Assembly (NCBI GenBank): GCA_947258625.1 | Contig: CAMYJN010000068.1 | Coordinates: 1-8,590, forward strand | Direction: 5' to 3' | DNA: 8,590 bases | Origin: an uncultured Polyangiaceae bacterium | Lineage (GTDB): Bacteria > Myxococcota_A > Polyangia > Polyangiales > Houyiibacteriaceae | Shown: piece after piece, positions 1 to 7,398 of the stretch | Layout: each line of letters opens with the position of its first letter | How positions within the stretch are numbered: position 1 is the stretch's first letter | Made by a program: the position numbers and the translations under genes | Notes under the pieces: generated by a model | Seen by the model: the letters and a program-made list of their open reading frames with translations, nothing else | Database searches by the model: none | Told to the model about the DNA's origin: nothing

Positions 1-443
1 AGCGTCACCACCTCGTTCGAGCGCACACACTGACAGAGATCTTTGTCCGGCGAGCAAATCACGACCTGCTCGACCTTTGACGCGTTGCAGAATTTGGCGG
101 CGGCAGAGGCCAGCGCATCGTCCGCCTCGAAATCCACCATGGGCCAGGTCACCATTCCGAGCGCCCGGCTTGCGCGTTCGACGAGGGGGAACTGGGCGAA
201 GAGCTCGGGCTCCAGACCTTCGCCCGTCTTGTAGCCATCGAAAAGCTGATTTCGGAAGGACTCGACGGTTTGATCAAACGCGCATCCAAGATGTGTGACC
301 TCCGGATTTCGGAGCATCGACGCCATGGACCGCATAAAACCGCGAGTCGCGCCAACCTCCTGTCCGGATGGCGCCTTCGCTTCCGGGGCTCCGAACCAGG
401 ATCGAAAGAGCTCGTAGGTTCCGTCGATCAGATGCACCTTCAT
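1..443 (-). CDS. 5'-3' exonuclease / flap endonuclease, partial (C-terminal part beyond left edge)
   Basis: The product is a metal-dependent 5' nuclease of the PIN-like FEN/Pol I N-terminal family, which cleaves 5' ends and flaps in DNA repair or replication. Reading down from the ATG at 443-441, 147 codons are visible. The acidic metal ligands are in register with those of E. coli Pol I: D7 in LIDGTYELFR, the FD pair at 56-57, ESFRNQLFDGYKTGEG at about 61-76 (helical-gateway Arg and YK), E106/D108/D109 in FEADDA, and D133/D135 in SPDKDL. The D7 to E106 spacing is 99 residues, against 100 in Pol I. The short N-terminus and the wording GATRG...FAQFPLVERA resemble stand-alone exonucleases of about 300 residues more than a full polymerase, but the missing C-terminus means Pol I is not strictly excluded. 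It is divergent from nrdJ. The ribosome-binding site is weak: the bases before the ATG read AAGAGCG-like. Confidence 0.9.
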   Translation of the reverse strand, partial: MKVHLIDGTYELFRSWFGAPEAKAPSGQEVGATRGFMRSMASMLRNPEVTHLGCAFDQTVESFRNQLFDGYKTGEGLEPELFAQFPLVERASRALGMVTWPMVDFEADDALASAAAKFCNASKVEQVVICSPDKDLCQCVRSNEVVT

Positions 444-607
444 GATTCGCTCTTATCGCAGTTCAACACCCCCGCACCATGCAGTCGGCAGAAGGACCGG
501 CATTACGCGGACTTGTGGAACGATCTTGCAGCCGTAGCAGAGGGCGCCCTGACACGTAGTAGAGGTGTGATCATACGGTTCATTGTCCGACTTACACACA
601 CACAGCC

Positions 608-654
608 ACCCCAAATCTTGCGGTTTATTTCTTGTATACCCCAATATCTAGTAG
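608..654 (+). promoter_or_regulatory. Putative tandem NrdR boxes upstream of nrdJ
   Basis: Two 16-bp segments resemble the published NrdR box acaCwAtATaTwGtgt. The better one (639-654) contains CAATATCTAGT, matching the central CwAtATaTwG at 9 of 10 positions. The second (608-623) contains CCAAATCTTG and matches at 7 of 10, keeping both conserved outer C and G. Their equivalent C residues are at 611 and 642, exactly 31 bp apart, about three helical turns. This is the arrangement described for tandem NrdR boxes. NrdR is the ATP/dATP-sensing repressor of ribonucleotide reductase genes, so control of the downstream nrdJ is expected. The nrdR gene itself is not in this window. The left box is weak alone; the spacing and the target gene carry the call. 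Confidence 0.55.
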
Positions 655-665
655 CATCCGATTTA

Positions 666-691
666 TTGCCATACATGGGGTGTCATCTAAT
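666..691 (+). promoter_or_regulatory. Possible sigma-70-like promoter of nrdJ
   Basis: TTGCCA at 666-671 matches the -35 consensus at 5 of 6 positions, and TCTAAT at 686-691 matches the -10 consensus at 5 of 6. The spacer is only 14 bp, shorter than the usual 16-18, so the two may not belong together. The -10 element is the more believable part. Transcription from here would give a leader of roughly 290 nt and would place the NrdR-like boxes just upstream of the promoter rather than over it. A start nearer 640-650 is therefore an alternative. Confidence 0.25.
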
Positions 692-821
692 GCGATTCGA
701 CCAAAGCCCTTTTATGACGCGATGCGAAATCGCCGAATTAACCCCCGTTTGTGGTTCTCAACAGCTTGATATTACGGTTGAAAAGAAGAAAGCGCATGGG
801 GCTGATCGTTTCTGCTTGACT

Positions 822-853
822 GAGCCTGCCCCGCGGAGCTACTTCGCAGGCTC
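822..853. other. Short hairpin in the nrdJ leader region
   Basis: GAGCCTGC (822-829) and GCAGGCTC (846-853) form a perfect 8-bp inverted repeat around a 16-base loop that contains a further GCG/CGC pair. No T-run follows on either strand, so it is not a standard intrinsic terminator. It lies about 135 bp before the nrdJ start and could be a leader structure or a protein site. No function can be assigned. Confidence 0.4.
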
Positions 854-978
854 GCCCCAAGCGGTTGTGGTGGCTATGAGGCGGCCAGCGCAACCTATTG
901 TGGGGCGATTGTGGACAGTGGGTGGTTCGCCTGGGGACTCGAGGTGAATTCTTCCTGGATGGTGAGTTGCGTCCGGTT

Positions 979-983
979 GGAGG
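979..983 (+). promoter_or_regulatory. Shine-Dalgarno site deciding the nrdJ start
   Basis: GGAGG lies 6 bases before GTG 990. Two other in-frame starts exist. ATG 1011 has AGGGGA practically touching it, which is too close. ATG 1080 has only a weak GGCGG seven bases upstream. The site therefore favours GTG 990. An out-of-frame ATG at 985 is only one base from the site and leads to a stop after nine codons. Confidence 0.6.
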
Positions 984-989
984 TATGCT

Positions 990-3900
990 GTGGCATTGGA
1001 TACGAGGGGAATGACTAGCAATTTGGAGATCGAAGGCGCTCGGCGAGCCGAAGTTTCGCAGAAAACCGGCGGTCTTTCGATGGAACGCAAGCTGACAGAG
1101 GCCGGGACCGACCCGCTCGACGCGGTGGAGTACGTCCTTCGAGACAGCCAGATCACCAACTCGGACGGCTCGGTCGTCTTCGAGCTCAAGGGGGCGCAGG
1201 TTCCCGAGGGCTGGAGCCAGCTCGCCACCGACATTGCAGTCTCCAAGTATTTCCGCAAAGCAGGCATCAACGGCGACAAAAATCTGGGCGAGCGAAGCGT
1301 TCGCCAACTCGTCTATCGCGTGGCGCACAGCCTCCGCGAGGCAGGCGATCGATTTGGCGGCTACTTCGCCGACCAGGAAGCAGCCGACGCCTTCGAGGCC
1401 GAGCTTTCTCATCTCCTGATCCATCAGAAGGCCGCATTCAACTCTCCGGTCTGGTTCAACTGCGGCCTCTATCAGCGCTACGGCATCGAGGGGTCGGGCG
1501 GCAACTACGCCTGGGACCCAGAGCGCGACGTTATCTTCGAGACCAGCACGGCGTACGAGAATCCACAGTGCTCCGCCTGCTTCATTCAAGCCGTCAATGA
1601 CGACCTGATGGCGATCTACGACCTCATCAAGAATGAGGCGCGCCTTTTCAAGTACGGCTCGGGCACCGGCACCAACTTCTCGAAGATCCGCGGCAAGCAG
1701 GAGAAGCTTTCCGGCGGCGGCACCTCGAGCGGTCTGATGAGCTTCCTCGAAGTTCTCGATCGGGCAGCGGGCGCCACCAAGTCCGGAGGCACCACACGTC
1801 GCGCCGCAAAGATGGTCTGTCTCGACATGGACCATCCCGAAATCGTCGATTTCATCGAGTGGAAGGTCCGCGAAGAGAAGAAGGCGCGCGCGTTGATTGC
1901 AGCTGGCTACGAATCCGACTTCAACGGCGACGCGTATCACACGGTCTCTGGTCAGAACTCGAACAACTCCCTTCGTGTAACTGACGAATTCATGAAAGCA
2001 GTCGAGACCGACGGCGAGTGGAAGACGACGCTGCGCACGAACGGCGAAGTCTGCGACACGTACCGTGCGCGCGACATCTGGCGAAAAGTCGCTCAAGCTG
2101 CTTGGGCCTGCGCCGACCCGGGCGTCCAGTACGACACCACGATCAACGACTGGCACACTTGCCCGAACACTGACCGCATCAATGCCTCGAACCCCTGCTC
2201 GGAGTACATGTTCCTCGACAACTCGGCCTGTAATCTGGCGTCGATCAACCTGTCGAAGTTCCTCGATGCGGAGGGACGCTTCGACATCGAAGGATACCGC
2301 CAGGCGATCCGCGTCCTGATCACCGCGATGGATATCGCGGTCGACTTCGCGAGCTACCCGACTCATGAAATCGCGAAAAACAGTCATAATTTCCGGCCTC
2401 TTGGCCTTGGCTATGCCAACCTCGGCACCTTGCTGATGCAGCTCGGGATTCCCTACGACAGCGACGAGGGTCGGACGATCTGCGCAGCGCTCACTTCGAT
2501 CCTCTGCGGTCATGCCTACGCGACCTCCTCGGAGATAGCCGCGAGCAAGGGCCCGTTCAGCGGCTTTCAGCGCAACCGCCAGCCGATGCTTCGAGTCATG
2601 GGCAAGCATCGTGAAGCTGCGTATTGCATCAACGAAGCCGGTGGCCCCGGGATGACCGACGAGGAGCAAACCGCTTGCCCGCCCGAGCTCATCCAGGCGG
2701 CACACGAGGATTGGGACTTGGCCTGTAAGCTCGGAGAGCTGTACGGCTACCGAAATTCACAGACCACCGTGCTGGCGCCGACCGGAACGATCGGCCTTCT
2801 GATGGACTGCGACACGACCGGCATCGAGCCCGACTTCGCGCTGGTGAAGTTCAAGAAGCTCGCAGGTGGCGGTTACTTCAAGATCGTGAACCAGAGCGTT
2901 CCGAACGCACTCAAGCGGCTCGGCTACACCGACGCTCAGCTCGCGGACATCGTTTCTTACGTGACGGGTACCAACACCTTTACCGGCGCTCCCCACTGCG
3001 GTCGAAAGGCGCTGCTCAAAAATGGCCTGACGGAGCGCGAGATTGAAAAGGCCGAGGCTGCCCTCCGTGGCGTGTTCGATGTCGGCTTCGCACTGGCGCC
3101 CTGGGTGATCGGAACTGAGGCCTACGAGCGTCTCGGGATCGACGCAGCCACCTACAACAAGCCGGGCTTTCACCTGCTCCGCTTCTGGGGGCACAGCGAA
3201 AAAGAGATCGGCGAGCTCAACGACGTCGTCATCGGTCGTATGACGGTCGAAGGCGCGCCGCATCTCAGAGCCGAGCACCTTCCGGTCTTCGACTGCGCCA
3301 ACCGCTGCGGCAAGATCGGCGAGCGATTCATCGACCCCATGGCGCACGTCCACATGATGGCGGCAGCTCAGCCGTTTCTCTCGGGCGCGATCTCCAAGAC
3401 GGTGAACCTGCCCAACGAAGCGACCATCGAAGACGTGGAGGAGATCTACGAAGAGGGTTGGAAGCTCGGTCTCAAGGCGATTGCGCTCTATCGGGACGGC
3501 TCGAAGTCGTCTCAGCCCCTCAACACCAAGGACGACTCCAAGGGCGAGGAGGATGAAGACGCGAGCCCCGAGGCGAAGGCTACCGCGCCCGCACAGGCCA
3601 TTGAAGCTCCGGTTCAGGAGTGGCTCACGCCCCCGAGCACTCGGCGCCACCGTCTTCCCAAGAAGCGCAGCGGCTTCACGCAGGAAGCACGCGTCGGAGG
3701 GCACAAAGTCTTCCTTCGCACAGGCGAATACGTGGACGGCTCGCTCGGTGAGATCTTCGTAGACATGCACAAGGAAGGCGCCGCGTTCCGCTCGCTGATG
3801 AACTGCTTCGCGATCAGTGTCTCGATGGGTCTTCAGCACGGCGTGCCGCTCGATGCCTACGTTCGGCAGTTCACGTTCACGCGCTTCGAGCCACAGGGCA

Positions 3901-4286
3901 TCGTCGAAGGTCATCCGAACATCAAGTTCTCCACGTCGATCATCGACTACGTCTTCCGTGTGCTCGGTGTCGAGTACCTTCAGCAATACGACTTCGCGCA
4001 GGTGCCACCGAAAGAGGAGCAGGAGGAGCTCCAAAACCCGACCGACGTGGCTGCCGTCCAACGCCTGGAAGGTTCGCATCCAAGTGATCCGCCCCCGACC
4101 ATCGAGCCGGCCGAGCAGGTCACCTTCGGTTTCGACGACTCGTCCCCGCAGGCCGATGCCCTCGACCAACAGCTCGGCGAGATGATGGGCGATGCGCCGA
4201 TGTGCGATAAGTGCGGTCACATCACGGTGCGCAATGGGGCTTGTTATCGCTGCCTGAACTGCGGCAACTCCATGGGCTGCTCCTGA
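990..4286 (+). CDS. nrdJ: Adenosylcobalamin-dependent (class II) ribonucleoside-diphosphate reductase
   Basis: NrdJ reduces ribonucleotides to deoxyribonucleotides in the cytoplasm using a B12-generated thiyl radical and needs no oxygen or small subunit. The 1098-residue protein has the family layout. The N-terminal region contains SDGSVVFEL and GWSQLATDIAVSKYFRKAG. NPQCSACF follows at 191-198 (C197 likely the redox partner). The radical loop has N401, C403 and E405, with C414 eleven residues after C403, as in T. maritima NrdJ (C322/C333). PTGTIG is at 597-602. An acidic, Pro/Ala-rich linker spans about 848-880 and a TSCPD domain about 885-997. A C-terminal zinc ribbon has Cys 1072, 1075, 1085, 1088 and 1091, with C1097 penultimate. 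GTG 990 is chosen for its GGAGG site. Recalled homologues begin near residue 31 (ATG 1080, MERKLTEAGTDP), so the true start may lie there. Upstream NrdR-like boxes suggest dATP-responsive repression. I saw no cobalamin riboswitch. Confidence 0.96.
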   Translation: MALDTRGMTSNLEIEGARRAEVSQKTGGLSMERKLTEAGTDPLDAVEYVLRDSQITNSDGSVVFELKGAQVPEGWSQLATDIAVSKYFRKAGINGDKNLGERSVRQLVYRVAHSLREAGDRFGGYFADQEAADAFEAELSHLLIHQKAAFNSPVWFNCGLYQRYGIEGSGGNYAWDPERDVIFETSTAYENPQCSACFIQAVNDDLMAIYDLIKNEARLFKYGSGTGTNFSKIRGKQEKLSGGGTSSGLMSFLEVLDRAAGATKSGGTTRRAAKMVCLDMDHPEIVDFIEWKVREEKKARALIAAGYESDFNGDAYHTVSGQNSNNSLRVTDEFMKAVETDGEWKTTLRTNGEVCDTYRARDIWRKVAQAAWACADPGVQYDTTINDWHTCPNTDRINASNPCSEYMFLDNSACNLASINLSKFLDAEGRFDIEGYRQAIRVLITAMDIAVDFASYPTHEIAKNSHNFRPLGLGYANLGTLLMQLGIPYDSDEGRTICAALTSILCGHAYATSSEIAASKGPFSGFQRNRQPMLRVMGKHREAAYCINEAGGPGMTDEEQTACPPELIQAAHEDWDLACKLGELYGYRNSQTTVLAPTGTIGLLMDCDTTGIEPDFALVKFKKLAGGGYFKIVNQSVPNALKRLGYTDAQLADIVSYVTGTNTFTGAPHCGRKALLKNGLTEREIEKAEAALRGVFDVGFALAPWVIGTEAYERLGIDAATYNKPGFHLLRFWGHSEKEIGELNDVVIGRMTVEGAPHLRAEHLPVFDCANRCGKIGERFIDPMAHVHMMAAAQPFLSGAISKTVNLPNEATIEDVEEIYEEGWKLGLKAIALYRDGSKSSQPLNTKDDSKGEEDEDASPEAKATAPAQAIEAPVQEWLTPPSTRRHRLPKKRSGFTQEARVGGHKVFLRTGEYVDGSLGEIFVDMHKEGAAFRSLMNCFAISVSMGLQHGVPLDAYVRQFTFTRFEPQGIVEGHPNIKFSTSIIDYVFRVLGVEYLQQYDFAQVPPKEEQEELQNPTDVAAVQRLEGSHPSDPPPTIEPAEQVTFGFDDSSPQADALDQQLGEMMGDAPMCDKCGHITVRNGACYRCLNCGNSMGCS

Positions 4287-4407
4287 CGGGCCTGAGTCAC
4301 GCCGCTCGGCGGCTTACCTCCTCGGGGCTCCGCTGCGGAATACTTAGGTATTCCTCACTCTGCCCCTGTGGGGGCGCTCGCCGATCGACGTAACTCAGAC
4401 CCGTCAG
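4283..4407. repeat. 125-bp long imperfect palindrome at the nrdJ 3' end
   Basis: The arms 4283-4311 and 4379-4407 are 29 bp each and complementary at 25 positions (c4291/a4399, c4298/a4392, c4302/a4388 and c4305/t4385 differ). The symmetry continues inward with GGGGC 4324-4328 against GCCCC 4362-4366 on the same axis. A tip hairpin follows, GGAATAC 4337-4343 against GTATTCC 4348-4354, with loop TTAG. A side hairpin GCCCC-TGTG-GGGGC (4362-4375) could compete. The left arm begins in the last sense codon of nrdJ and includes its TGA stop (4284-4286). CTC flanks both ends (4280-4282 and 4408-4410), which might be a 3-bp target duplication or chance. No T-tract follows, so it is not a canonical terminator, although it could stabilise the nrdJ mRNA 3' end or block read-through. 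A MITE-like or REP-like element is the main alternative. Confidence 0.85.
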
Positions 4408-4473
4408 CTCGGAGCTTACGTGGGGGTGCGGGGTTTTGCAGACGTTGGCGATGGGCTCTACAACGCTTCTTCG

Positions 4474-5301
4474 ATGCTTCTGCCCTTCTACAAGTACGAA
4501 GGTCTCGGGAATGACTTCCTCATCATCGAGAAGGAAGCGCTCGGGGGCGTGTGGCTGACGACCGAGCAGGCGATCGCGCTTTGCGATCGGCATCGGGGGA
4601 TCGGCGCCGACGGGGTGTTGCTCCTCGATGTGGACGCGCCTTCGATGGAGGTGATCAACGCCGATGGCTCGGTCCCGGAGATGTGTGGCAATGGGCTTCG
4701 GTGTGCAGCCTTGCATCTCGCCCGCCGCAGAGGCGAGGCCGCGTTCCAGGTGACGGTTGGAACTGCCGCGGGGCCTCACCCTTGCGTCGTCGTGAACCGG
4801 CCGCAGGCGGAATCCGTGGCCGTGCTCATGGCGCCCCCATCGCTCGTGCCATCCGATCTTCCGTTGAGCTCCACCAAGCCCTGGCTCGATCATCCGCTCG
4901 AGATCGACGGGCAAACGCTGCATGTCAGCGGCGTGTCGATGGGAAACCCGCACGCGGTGACGTTCGATGAGGTCGGCGAGGCACGCTTCGCGCTCGGTCC
5001 GGCGATTCAAAGCGACCCGCACTTCCCTGAGGGGGTCAACGTCGGCTTCGTTTCCGAGCGTGAGGGACACAGCATGCGATTGGACGTTTTCGAGCGCGGC
5101 GCCGGGTGGACCCAGGCCTGCGGGACCGGAGCCTGCGCCGCCGCGGTTGCCGCAGTCGAAACCGGCCGCGCAGAGCGCGACGAGCAGCTCAGCATTCGAC
5201 TCCCTGGCGGGACGCTCATGATCACTGTCGCCGCGCCAGGTGACACCGTACTCATGCAGGGCCCGGCGCGCTGCGTATTCTCCGGTGAAATCGAGATCTA
5301 G
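4474..5301 (+). CDS. dapF: Diaminopimelate epimerase
   Basis: DapF interconverts LL- and meso-diaminopimelate in the cytoplasm, the step that feeds peptidoglycan cross-links and lysine. It is a cofactor-free two-base epimerase, and both catalytic cysteines are present: C71 in EMCGNGLRC and C216 in ACGTGACA. Other family motifs are YEGLGNDF at 8-15, MGNPHAV in the middle and PEGVNVGFV before the second half. The length of 275 residues fits the family (E. coli 274). The frame is open back to GTG 4420, but homology begins at MLLPFYKYEGLGNDF, so ATG 4474 is chosen, although no clear Shine-Dalgarno site precedes it. Minor departures from the common wording are KYEGLGNDF rather than KMHGLGNDF, and GAGWTQACG where Glu often stands at the Trp. 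It lies after the palindrome and 42 bp before the DUF3604 gene, so it may be the first gene of that transcript. Confidence 0.96.
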   Translation: MLLPFYKYEGLGNDFLIIEKEALGGVWLTTEQAIALCDRHRGIGADGVLLLDVDAPSMEVINADGSVPEMCGNGLRCAALHLARRRGEAAFQVTVGTAAGPHPCVVVNRPQAESVAVLMAPPSLVPSDLPLSSTKPWLDHPLEIDGQTLHVSGVSMGNPHAVTFDEVGEARFALGPAIQSDPHFPEGVNVGFVSEREGHSMRLDVFERGAGWTQACGTGACAAAVAAVETGRAERDEQLSIRLPGGTLMITVAAPGDTVLMQGPARCVFSGEIEI

Positions 5302-5343
5302 CTCGTCGATTGCAATATCGGCCGCTTCCGTTAGGTTTGGGCG

Positions 5344-7398
5344 ATGCCCCGATTCCTCTCTTCAGCGCTCTGGCTGATCACCCTCGCGATGACCGTTGTT
5401 GGCTGCAGCGATGCTGAGAGTCGCAGCGGTACCGCGGGCGACTTCGGCCGCTGCGCAGACTTTGACCCTCTCCGCCAGGTCTTCTGGGGCGACACACACA
5501 TCCACACCGACCTTTCGTTGGACGCCAACATGCAGGGGACACGCACGACCCAAGACGACGCGTACGCGTTCGCCCGAGGCGAGCCCATCCCAGTGCAGCC
5601 CTACAACGAAGACGGTTCTGCGACTCGGATGGCCACCATCGATCGGCCTTTGGACTTCCTCATGTTGAGCGACCACGCGGAGTTTTTTGGGACCTTGAAG
5701 GTCTGCAATGATCCGAGCTCGCTCGGGTACGACGCGCGGCAGTGTGTCGACTATCGCGCTGCCCAGCAGTTCGATGCCAGCCCGCAGGAAGTGGCTGGCA
5801 TCTTCGTCGGGCTCAATGCCTTAACCGCTGCCGAACCCCAAGGAGCGCGCTACCCCGAGCTCTGTGGTCCGGCGGACGAGTACTGCTTGGAAGCCGGAAT
5901 GGATGTTTGGCGCCAGGTCGTCAGTGATGCCGAAGCAGCCTATGACCGCAGTGACGCTTGCGAGCTCACGACATTTCCCGGCTACGAGTGGAGCGGCGGG
6001 CCCAGGGTGAAGAACCTCCACCGCAACGTCATGTTCAAGAACGAGAAGGTCACGGCGCTTCCCTACAATTACTTCGATGAGCCCTACGCTGAGGGCCTCT
6101 GGGCGCGCCTCCGAGAAGAGTGCGTCGACGCGGGCACAGGCTGCGACGTGCTGACCATTCCGCACAACAGCAACCTCTCCGAAGGCACCTACTTCGAGAA
6201 CAAGATGGCGAATGGTGAGCCCTTTACGAGCGAGTATGTCGAGGCCCGCAATGCGATGGAGCCGGTCATCGAGATCTACCAGCACAAGGGAGCTTCCGAG
6301 TGCCTTCCAGGGGCCGTAACCGCGGACGAGCTCTGCGGATTCGAGGCGATTCCGTTCTCGAATTTGGCCACCACCAACTTGGAGATCATCACGCCACCCG
6401 ACCCTAAGGGGTTCCTCCGCCACGCGTACGGAGAAGGCATGCGGCTCGAAGCCAGCCTCGGTACCAACCCGTTCCAGTATGGCATCACGGCCGCGACCGA
6501 CACGCACATCTCGGCTCCGGGTTTCGTGGCCGAAGACGACTTCAAAGGCCATGGCGGCGCGGGTCAGCCGAACCGCTTTCTGCCGCCGCCTCCGGGCTTC
6601 CCCGACATAGAGTACCTCAGTCCCGGCGGACTCACGGCGGTTTGGGCTGAAGAGAACGCGCGTGACGCCATCTTTTCGGCCATTCGCCGGAAGGAAACGT
6701 TCGGGACGAGCGGCCCGCGGATCACCGTGCGCATGTTTGGCGGCTGGGACTACCCCAGCGACCTCTGCAACGCCCCAGATCTGGTGGCGCAAGCCGATGC
6801 CGCGGGCGTACCGATGGGCGGCACGCTTGGACCCCAGCCTGCTTCGGCCGCACCGGTATTCGTGGTTTTGGCCATGCAGGATTCGACCAGCGCGCCTCTT
6901 CAGCGGATCCAAATCATCAAGGGCTGGCTGGACGGAGACGACTACCAGGTGACGGTCTACCCAGTGGCCGGCAACGCCAACAATGGCGCGACCGTCGACC
7001 TCGCTACTTGCGCGCGGCAGGGCGAGGACTCTGGCGATCTTTGCGGCGTCTGGCAGGACCCCGACTTCGATCCGGGGCAGCGGGCCTATTATTACGCGCG
7101 AGTTCTCGAGAACCCAAGCTGCCGCTGGACGACCTGGCAGTGCTCCGCGGCCGAGTATGACTGCACGGATTGGGACTACGCCGGCTGCGTCGCGCAAAAG
7201 GATAACTTTCCCCCGAGCGACTACACCTGCGACTGCTGTGACCCGGCAGCGGGGCTGCGCCAAGGCTTTTGTGCCGAGGTCGACTGCACCGATCCTGACT
7301 CGCTGCTTGAGGCCGAACAGCGCTGCTGCCATCAGGTGGAGCCGGTCATCCAGGAGCGCGCCTGGACCTCGCCGATCTGGTATCAACCTCCCAGTTGA
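5344..7398 (+). CDS. DUF3604 family lipoprotein, PHP-like metal-dependent hydrolase
   Basis: The product is a 684-residue DUF3604 protein with PHP-type metal ligands. Substrate and reaction are unknown. A lipoprotein signal peptide is visible: hydrophobic residues 5-19 and lipobox VVGC with C21, followed by Ser, which in E. coli-type sorting favours the outer membrane. Putative ligands, in PHP order, are H52/H54 in GDTHIHTDLS, D110/H111/E113 in LSDHAEF, H274 in IPHNSN, H314 in IYQHKG and D386/H388 in ATDTHIS. The family signature GTSGPR is at 454-459, and the C-terminal ERAWTSPIWY is present. Between C593 and C662 lies a Cys-rich stretch with 11 cysteines, suggesting disulfides and hence an extracytoplasmic location. 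The Shine-Dalgarno site is weak (TAGG, 8 bases before ATG 5344). Its stop overlaps the next start as TGATG, indicating coupling to the prolyl isomerase gene. Confidence 0.9.
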   Translation: MPRFLSSALWLITLAMTVVGCSDAESRSGTAGDFGRCADFDPLRQVFWGDTHIHTDLSLDANMQGTRTTQDDAYAFARGEPIPVQPYNEDGSATRMATIDRPLDFLMLSDHAEFFGTLKVCNDPSSLGYDARQCVDYRAAQQFDASPQEVAGIFVGLNALTAAEPQGARYPELCGPADEYCLEAGMDVWRQVVSDAEAAYDRSDACELTTFPGYEWSGGPRVKNLHRNVMFKNEKVTALPYNYFDEPYAEGLWARLREECVDAGTGCDVLTIPHNSNLSEGTYFENKMANGEPFTSEYVEARNAMEPVIEIYQHKGASECLPGAVTADELCGFEAIPFSNLATTNLEIITPPDPKGFLRHAYGEGMRLEASLGTNPFQYGITAATDTHISAPGFVAEDDFKGHGGAGQPNRFLPPPPGFPDIEYLSPGGLTAVWAEENARDAIFSAIRRKETFGTSGPRITVRMFGGWDYPSDLCNAPDLVAQADAAGVPMGGTLGPQPASAAPVFVVLAMQDSTSAPLQRIQIIKGWLDGDDYQVTVYPVAGNANNGATVDLATCARQGEDSGDLCGVWQDPDFDPGQRAYYYARVLENPSCRWTTWQCSAAEYDCTDWDYAGCVAQKDNFPPSDYTCDCCDPAAGLRQGFCAEVDCTDPDSLLEAEQRCCHQVEPVIQERAWTSPIWYQPPS

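Larger units (their letters stand above)
444..989. other. Divergent intergenic region between the exonuclease gene and nrdJ
   Basis: This 546-bp stretch carries no confidently called gene. Its middle (about 590-790) is clearly AT-richer than the flanking genes, as expected for a promoter region. It holds a short (ac)n run at about 592-604, two NrdR-like boxes (608-623 and 639-654), a TTGCCA/TCTAAT promoter-like pair with a short 14-bp spacer (666-671 and 686-691), and a hairpin (822-853). A G-rich stretch with repeated TTGTGG words lies at about 860-940, and the nrdJ Shine-Dalgarno site is at 979-983. A plus-strand open frame at 270-947 and a Cys-rich minus-strand frame at 453-644 cross it. 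Neither is convincing as a gene; the second is discussed as a finding. Confidence 0.7.

Noticed and set aside
908..920. DnaA box (TGTGGACAG) before nrdJ
   Set aside because: It has two mismatches to TGTGNAWAA and sits among several similar TTGTGG words, so chance is sufficient.
270..947. 225-codon plus-strand frame across the left intergenic region
   Set aside because: Its first part is antisense to the exonuclease start, and the rest crosses the AT-rich promoter region with no Shine-Dalgarno site or recognisable domain.
690..989. Cobalamin riboswitch before nrdJ
   Set aside because: I looked for the B12 box (AGYCMGGAGACCKGCC-like) and GCCACTG elements on both strands and found no convincing match. 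A covariance-model search would be decisive.
738..2705. 655-codon open frame on the minus strand
   Set aside because: It lies antisense to nrdJ, whose conserved motifs are unmistakable. Long antisense frames are common in GC-rich coding DNA, and the translation resembles no protein family.
2757..4220. 487-codon minus-strand frame
   Set aside because: It is an antisense shadow of the nrdJ second half, rich in Arg/Val/Leu with no recognisable domain.
4283..4407. Standard rho-independent terminator for nrdJ
   Set aside because: The stem is far longer than usual, starts inside the coding sequence and is not followed by a T-run on either side.
5821..7386. 521-codon minus-strand frame
   Set aside because: It is antisense to the DUF3604 gene, which has a signal peptide and ordered metal-binding motifs. 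The antisense product shows none.
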